Part shown: one piece after another, positions 60,515 through 64,000 of the stretch
Layout: each line of letters begins with the position of its first letter
Position numbering within the stretch: position 1 is the stretch's first letter
Source of the DNA: Hevea brasiliensis
Taxonomy: Eukaryota; Streptophyta; Magnoliopsida; Malpighiales; Euphorbiaceae
Length of the DNA: 64,000 nucleotides
Reading direction: 5' to 3'
Assembly: GCF_030052815.1 (NCBI RefSeq)
Contig: NC_079498.1
Coordinates: 72,526,992-72,590,991 of the forward strand
Position numbers and translations under genes: made by a program
Notes under the pieces: model-generated
The model's database searches: none
Told to the model about the DNA's origin: nothing
What the model saw: only the letters and a program-made list of their open reading frames with translations

Positions 60515-61071
60515 CCCCAAAGGGAGATTGGCATTTCAGTAGAGCTCATCATACTAAGTACCATATCTAATAGGGTACGATTCCTCCTTTCAGATACACC
60601 ATTTAATTATGGCATTTCTAGAGGAGTTAGCTAGGAGATAATGCCATGCTCTTTTAAGTATTCATCAAATTCAGTACTTAAGTATTCACCTCCACTATCT
60701 GATCAAAGAGTTTTAATACTTTTTCCTGTTTGATTTTCTACTTCAGATTTAAATTTTTTAAACTTTTCAAAGGATTCATGTTTATATTTCATCAAATACA
60801 AATACCCAAACCTTGATTTATTATCAGTAAAGGTAATAAAGTAATGAAAACTGCCTCTAGCCATTTCCTTAAATGGACCACATACATCACTATGTATTAG
60901 TTCCAAAATATTTTTAGCTCTTAACCCTTGTCCAATAAAAGGTGATCTAGTCATTTTTCCTTGAAGGCAGGATTCACAAGTTGGAGTAGGTTCAGAACCC
61001 AATGAGGATAAAATCCCCATTTTCTTCAGCTTTGTAATCCTATCTTCTGTAATATGACCTAATCTTAAGTG
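60510..61071 (-). pseudogene. copia-F pre-integrase and integrase
   Basis: 61020-60703 is open: CESCLQGKMTRSPF (zinc-binding end of the HHCC domain), HSDVCGPFKEMARGS with the first catalytic Asp, and FEKFKKFKSEVENQTGKS. A stop replaces Arg before SDSGGEYLSTEF. Further stops precede NGVSERRNRTLL, where the Glu is kept. The segment breaks at the D insertion and continues at 50973. Confidence 0.88.
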
Positions 61072-61863
61072 CTAAAGACGTTTTGAAGTGTAGTTTATTT
61101 CCATTATGGCATTGCATTCATTTAGATTGCTTGCATTAAATTTGTATTTAACATTATTATCCAAATAATAAAGTCCATCATGCATATAACCCGAGCCAAC
61201 ATATTCATTTCCAAAATAAATATTACAAACATCATTGGTGAACTGAAATTCATAACCATTTCTAGTCAAACTATATACAGAAATGATGTTCTTAAAAGCA
61301 TCAGGTATATACAAAATATTATTTAAATATAAAACATGTCCATACATGTATAAAGATTTAGATCCTATGGCTAAAGCTTCAACAGTTGAGCCATTGCCAA
61401 TCCAGAGTCTAACAACTTGTGATTACAAGCTGCTACTACTTGCTAGTTCCTGCATATCAAAAGTAATGTGAGAACTAGCACCAGTATCTAAAACCCAAGC
61501 TATAGATGAACTATGAGTATCATTAAAATCTAAATAACAAGATATAGACATACCTTTTGAAGGTTTATCTTTCTTGTCCTTTAGAGAAGTAAGATACTCT
61601 GGGCAGTTCCTCTTCCAGTGCCCATCCTTCTGGTAGCGGAAACACTTTCCTTTGTTTTTGTTAGCTTCAGTCATACCCTTCTGTTTGGCTATCATCTTGG
61701 AAGGTCCAGGAACTTGAGGTTTCTTTTTCTTATTACCCTTCTTCCTCTTGGACTTTCCAGCAGAAGAAGAAGATGCAACCAAAGCCACCTCCTTTCCTTT
61801 ATTTCCCGACATATTCTTTTGGGCAATAACCAGCATGTTAAGTAAGTCAGCCAGAGTGCATTC
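61072..61863 (-). pseudogene. copia-F nucleocapsid and protease
   Basis: 61836-61423 carries a lysine-rich nucleocapsid and a knuckle reading CFRYQKDGHWKRNC, in which the second Cys has become Tyr. It then has WVLDTGASSHI, the intact aspartic protease core. A stop near 61423 is followed by 61347-61072 (MYGHVLYLNNILYIP, the protease C-terminal and pre-integrase linker). This shows what A and D have lost. Confidence 0.88.
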
Positions 61864-62418
61864 TTACTTAGTCATATGGAAATTTGTCACAAAATTTCCA
61901 AATGACTCTGGTAGGGACTGAAGGATCAAATCTGTCTGCAGTTGGACATCCATGCAAAAATCAAGATGTTCTAGCTGCTCAATAAGCTGAATCATCTTGT
62001 GGACATAATCTCCTACATTCTGTCCCTCTGACATCCTTATACAGAATAGCTGTCTAGATATCTCATATCTAGCATTCCTGTTGTGTTCACCATACAACTC
62101 TTGTAGGTGAAGAAGGATCTCATTTGCACTTTGCATGTTTTCATGCTGCTTTTGTAACTTATTAGTCATAGAAGCAAGCATGTAACATCGGGCTATCATA
62201 TCATGCTCCTTCCACTTGTCCAAAGTCTCTTATTCCTCTGAAGTGGCCTTTGGAGGTAAGGGACCAGGAATCTTTGAATCTAGAACATATCCAATATGTT
62301 CTAGGTTCAAGATAAGTTTTAAATTTCTGAGTCAATCAGAAAGATTAGGTCCTGCCAACCTATTATGATCAAGTATACTCGCAAGGATATTGGATGGTGG
62401 TGGTTGCTGTGTGCTCAT
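61864..62418 (-). pseudogene. copia-F gag capsid part
   Basis: ATG at 62416-62418 (MSTQQPPPSN). Nonsense codons at 62332-62334 (TGA for Trp, the same codon mutated in A) and 62230-62232 (TAA), then open from 62223 to TAA 61864-61866, again right after FHMTK as in A. The pattern matches the UBN2-type gag of C and D. Confidence 0.88.
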
Positions 62419-63758
62419 TATTATCAGAAAATAAATTACAGAAATAACAAGATTAATTAGTAAATGTATCAAGTAATTAACCAAAATGATTATGGTCTTT
62501 TAATTAAATTGGTCCTCCCACTAACTTGGCGAATCCTACACTTCCAAAATAGGAAACAAAAATCCTAGTTGGATGGATTTCTAGTAGGTGATTGAATTCT
62601 TATAGTCTTATTGATTATCCTCAGGCACATCCATTATTGGAATCATGATAAACTATAAGTGAGCAACTCCTTGCCCATCACATCTCATGTGAGGTTCAAT
62701 CATTTATTTAGCCCTTAAAGCTCAAAATCTCTGGCACATCCATTATTGATTTATCTTGCATTAGTTAAGTTGATCCCATTGAGCTAGTAGGCATACAAAT
62801 AATTTTAATGACCTCGGGCATATCTATTATTGGCCACCAACCATTTACATACTTACAACATCTTATGCTTAACAATTATTCATAAAAAAATCTCTTAATC
62901 AAATGCATCATTCACAAGCTCATATAGCTAATGATGCAAGTATTTAAAATTTCTTAAAATAACTGCCTCAATAGAGGGCCATGATATAATTACCATAATT
63001 ATACCATTACCAACTTAATCATTTAATTGGAAGATTTTATGGTCGGCTTAATTACTATTATGGTCTCACTTTGCAGATTATCCAATTGGCATGCATATAT
63101 CACATACTTGCATACATTCATAAACATCTCATGCATACATGGATAAACAAATAAAACGGTATGATCATGGACTTCTAAGGGATTCAATTCTGAGCCACCA
63201 TGAATTGAATCAGGGCATTTCTAGGTGTATTTCATTCATTCATTTTACAAGAATTGCTGAGGGAGTACATAATCAACCCTTGATATTGTTCTCCTCCCAC
63301 TGGTCCCACCAATGCTTTTGACCTCCTTATTCTTCTTGCAATCCTATTACATTATAACTCTTGGCATACTAAGGTGAATATACAAGAATATGGACTTTTA
63401 AAGTCCTTAAATAAATGAAGTTACATCTTAAGTTATCATAACATTTATGACACATGCCACTAAAATGAAATTAATTATTTTACATCCCAAAGAAAAATAA
63501 AAGAAATAAATCCAATCACATTGGTCTTTTATTATCCATGATCATCCATCATGCATATTAAAATTTAATAATCAAATAAAATATACATATTTAAAAATTA
63601 AATTGAATATCACATATTCAACTAAAGTTAAATTTGAATCTCCTTCAAATAATTTTAAATTTAAAAACTTTTTTCAAATTTAATTCTATGAAAAACAATT
63701 TTTATAATTATTTATGCGATTGGAATTCCCAATTAAATCATTTAATTAGGTTTGGGCT
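62419..63758 (-). other. Leader of copia-F
   Basis: Alignable by eye with the leaders of A, C and D, including three diverged copies of the CAGGCACATCC motif (about 62620, 62728 and 62813). The palindromic array is reduced to a short remnant at 63600-63690. Broken by the Cassandra-like insert at 63759. Confidence 0.8.
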
Positions 63759-64000
63759 TGTGACGATCAGGCTTCAACTATTAGAGGAATTGTCCGTTTT
63801 GGCCATAAGACTCACAGTTTTGTCCCATAGGTGGAATGGAGAACTTCCCAGGAGGTCACCCATCCTAGGATTTCTCTCGAGCGAGCACGCTTAACCCTGG
63901 AGTTCTTCCAACTCTCCAGGCTATTCCACCAAAAGGCGCCTGTAGTGATTAGTTCCTCCATTTTATATATCATTACTTTTTGAACCCAAGACCATATCCG
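63759..64000 (-). mobile_element. Cassandra-like TRIM LTR (partial)
   Basis: Starts TGTGACGATCAGG at 63759 and runs to the window edge. Contains a 5S-like segment and the CTATTCCACCAAAAGG and GGCGCCTGTAGTGATTAG stretches that I associate with Cassandra LTRs, non-autonomous miniature elements whose LTR embeds a 5S rRNA sequence. The 5S part lies on the minus strand, giving the orientation. The second LTR and target duplication would be outside. Confidence 0.65.
63841..63906 (-). repeat. 5S rRNA-like segment
   Basis: The minus strand reads AGAACTCCAGGGTTAAGCG, TGCTCGCTCGAGAGAAATCC and TAGGATGGGTGACCTCCTGG, then GAAGTTC. This follows the A box, intermediate element and C box of plant 5S rRNA with few changes. 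The flanks do not match 5S ends, so it is not a 5S gene. Confidence 0.8.

Larger units (their letters stand above)
42732..63758 (-). mobile_element. Ty1/copia element F (split by N and D)
   Basis: On the minus strand from the right: leader (62419-63758), gag to integrase (60510-62418), insertion of element D, the rest of pol (48891-50973), polypurine tract (48871-48880) and 3' LTR (42732-48870, with solo LTR N inside). The 5' LTR would lie right of the window, past the Cassandra-like insert. F keeps protease motifs, so it is closer to C in that respect. Numerous stops make it an old copy. Confidence 0.9.

Noticed and set aside
63841..63906. A genuine 5S rRNA gene
   Set aside because: Only the internal promoter region matches; the 5S ends and terminator are absent and the flanks look like a Cassandra LTR.
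1..64000. Bacterial-type systems (CRISPR, operons, riboswitches)
   Set aside because: All recognisable sequence is plant retrotransposon; no spaced direct repeats of CRISPR type and no prokaryotic coding pattern.

Overview
The window is a plant nuclear DNA tract made almost wholly of nested LTR retrotransposons. It is AT-rich and carries plant Ty1/copia and Ty3/gypsy gag-pol relics, initiator-Met tRNA primer sites (TGGTATCAGAGC-), 2.1-kb copia LTRs and 3.4-4.0-kb gypsy LTRs. At the right edge there is a 5S-rRNA-like segment of the kind carried by Cassandra TRIMs. A dicot is likely; the species cannot be read from the sequence. I found no intact host gene, tRNA, CRISPR array or bacterial feature.

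Layout, with letters used below. 1-4936: copia-A (minus, cut by the window edge), inserted in the pol of gypsy-B (4937-11778, minus). Gypsy-B sits in the LTR of copia-G (11779-12107), which sits in the leader of gypsy-H (12108-16032, minus). 16033-17180 is unassigned. 17181-17289 is the end of another gypsy LTR (K), which interrupts copia-J (plus, 17290-31900). Copia-J is split by a full-length copia element, C (18347-28322), flanked by AATGG duplications. 31901-32293 is an unassigned, LTR-like remnant. A gypsy LTR M (minus, from 32294) is split by solo LTR O (34421-42243, ATTCA duplications). O is itself split by solo LTR Q (38122-41995, ATGAC/ATGGC). M ends at 42731, where copia-F (minus, 42732-63758) begins. 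F's 3' LTR carries solo gypsy LTR N (44276-48242), and its pol carries a second full-length copia element, D (50974-60509, CAAAT duplications). A Cassandra-like LTR (63759-64000) interrupts F's leader.

The copia elements A, C, D and F are one family: a long leader with hairpin-forming repeats and a thrice-repeated motif, then a single gag-protease-integrase-RT-RNase H frame, a polypurine tract and an LTR. All coding frames seen are broken by stops or frameshifts, so any movement would need proteins from elsewhere.

The most notable observation is that A and D, two independent insertions, share an identical in-frame deletion of the protease and half of the CCHC zinc knuckle, with an array of about four 23-bp units at the same spot. 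This points to a protease-less sub-lineage that still transposed. A second notable point is a hairpin kept in every gypsy LTR of the window, with compensatory base changes.
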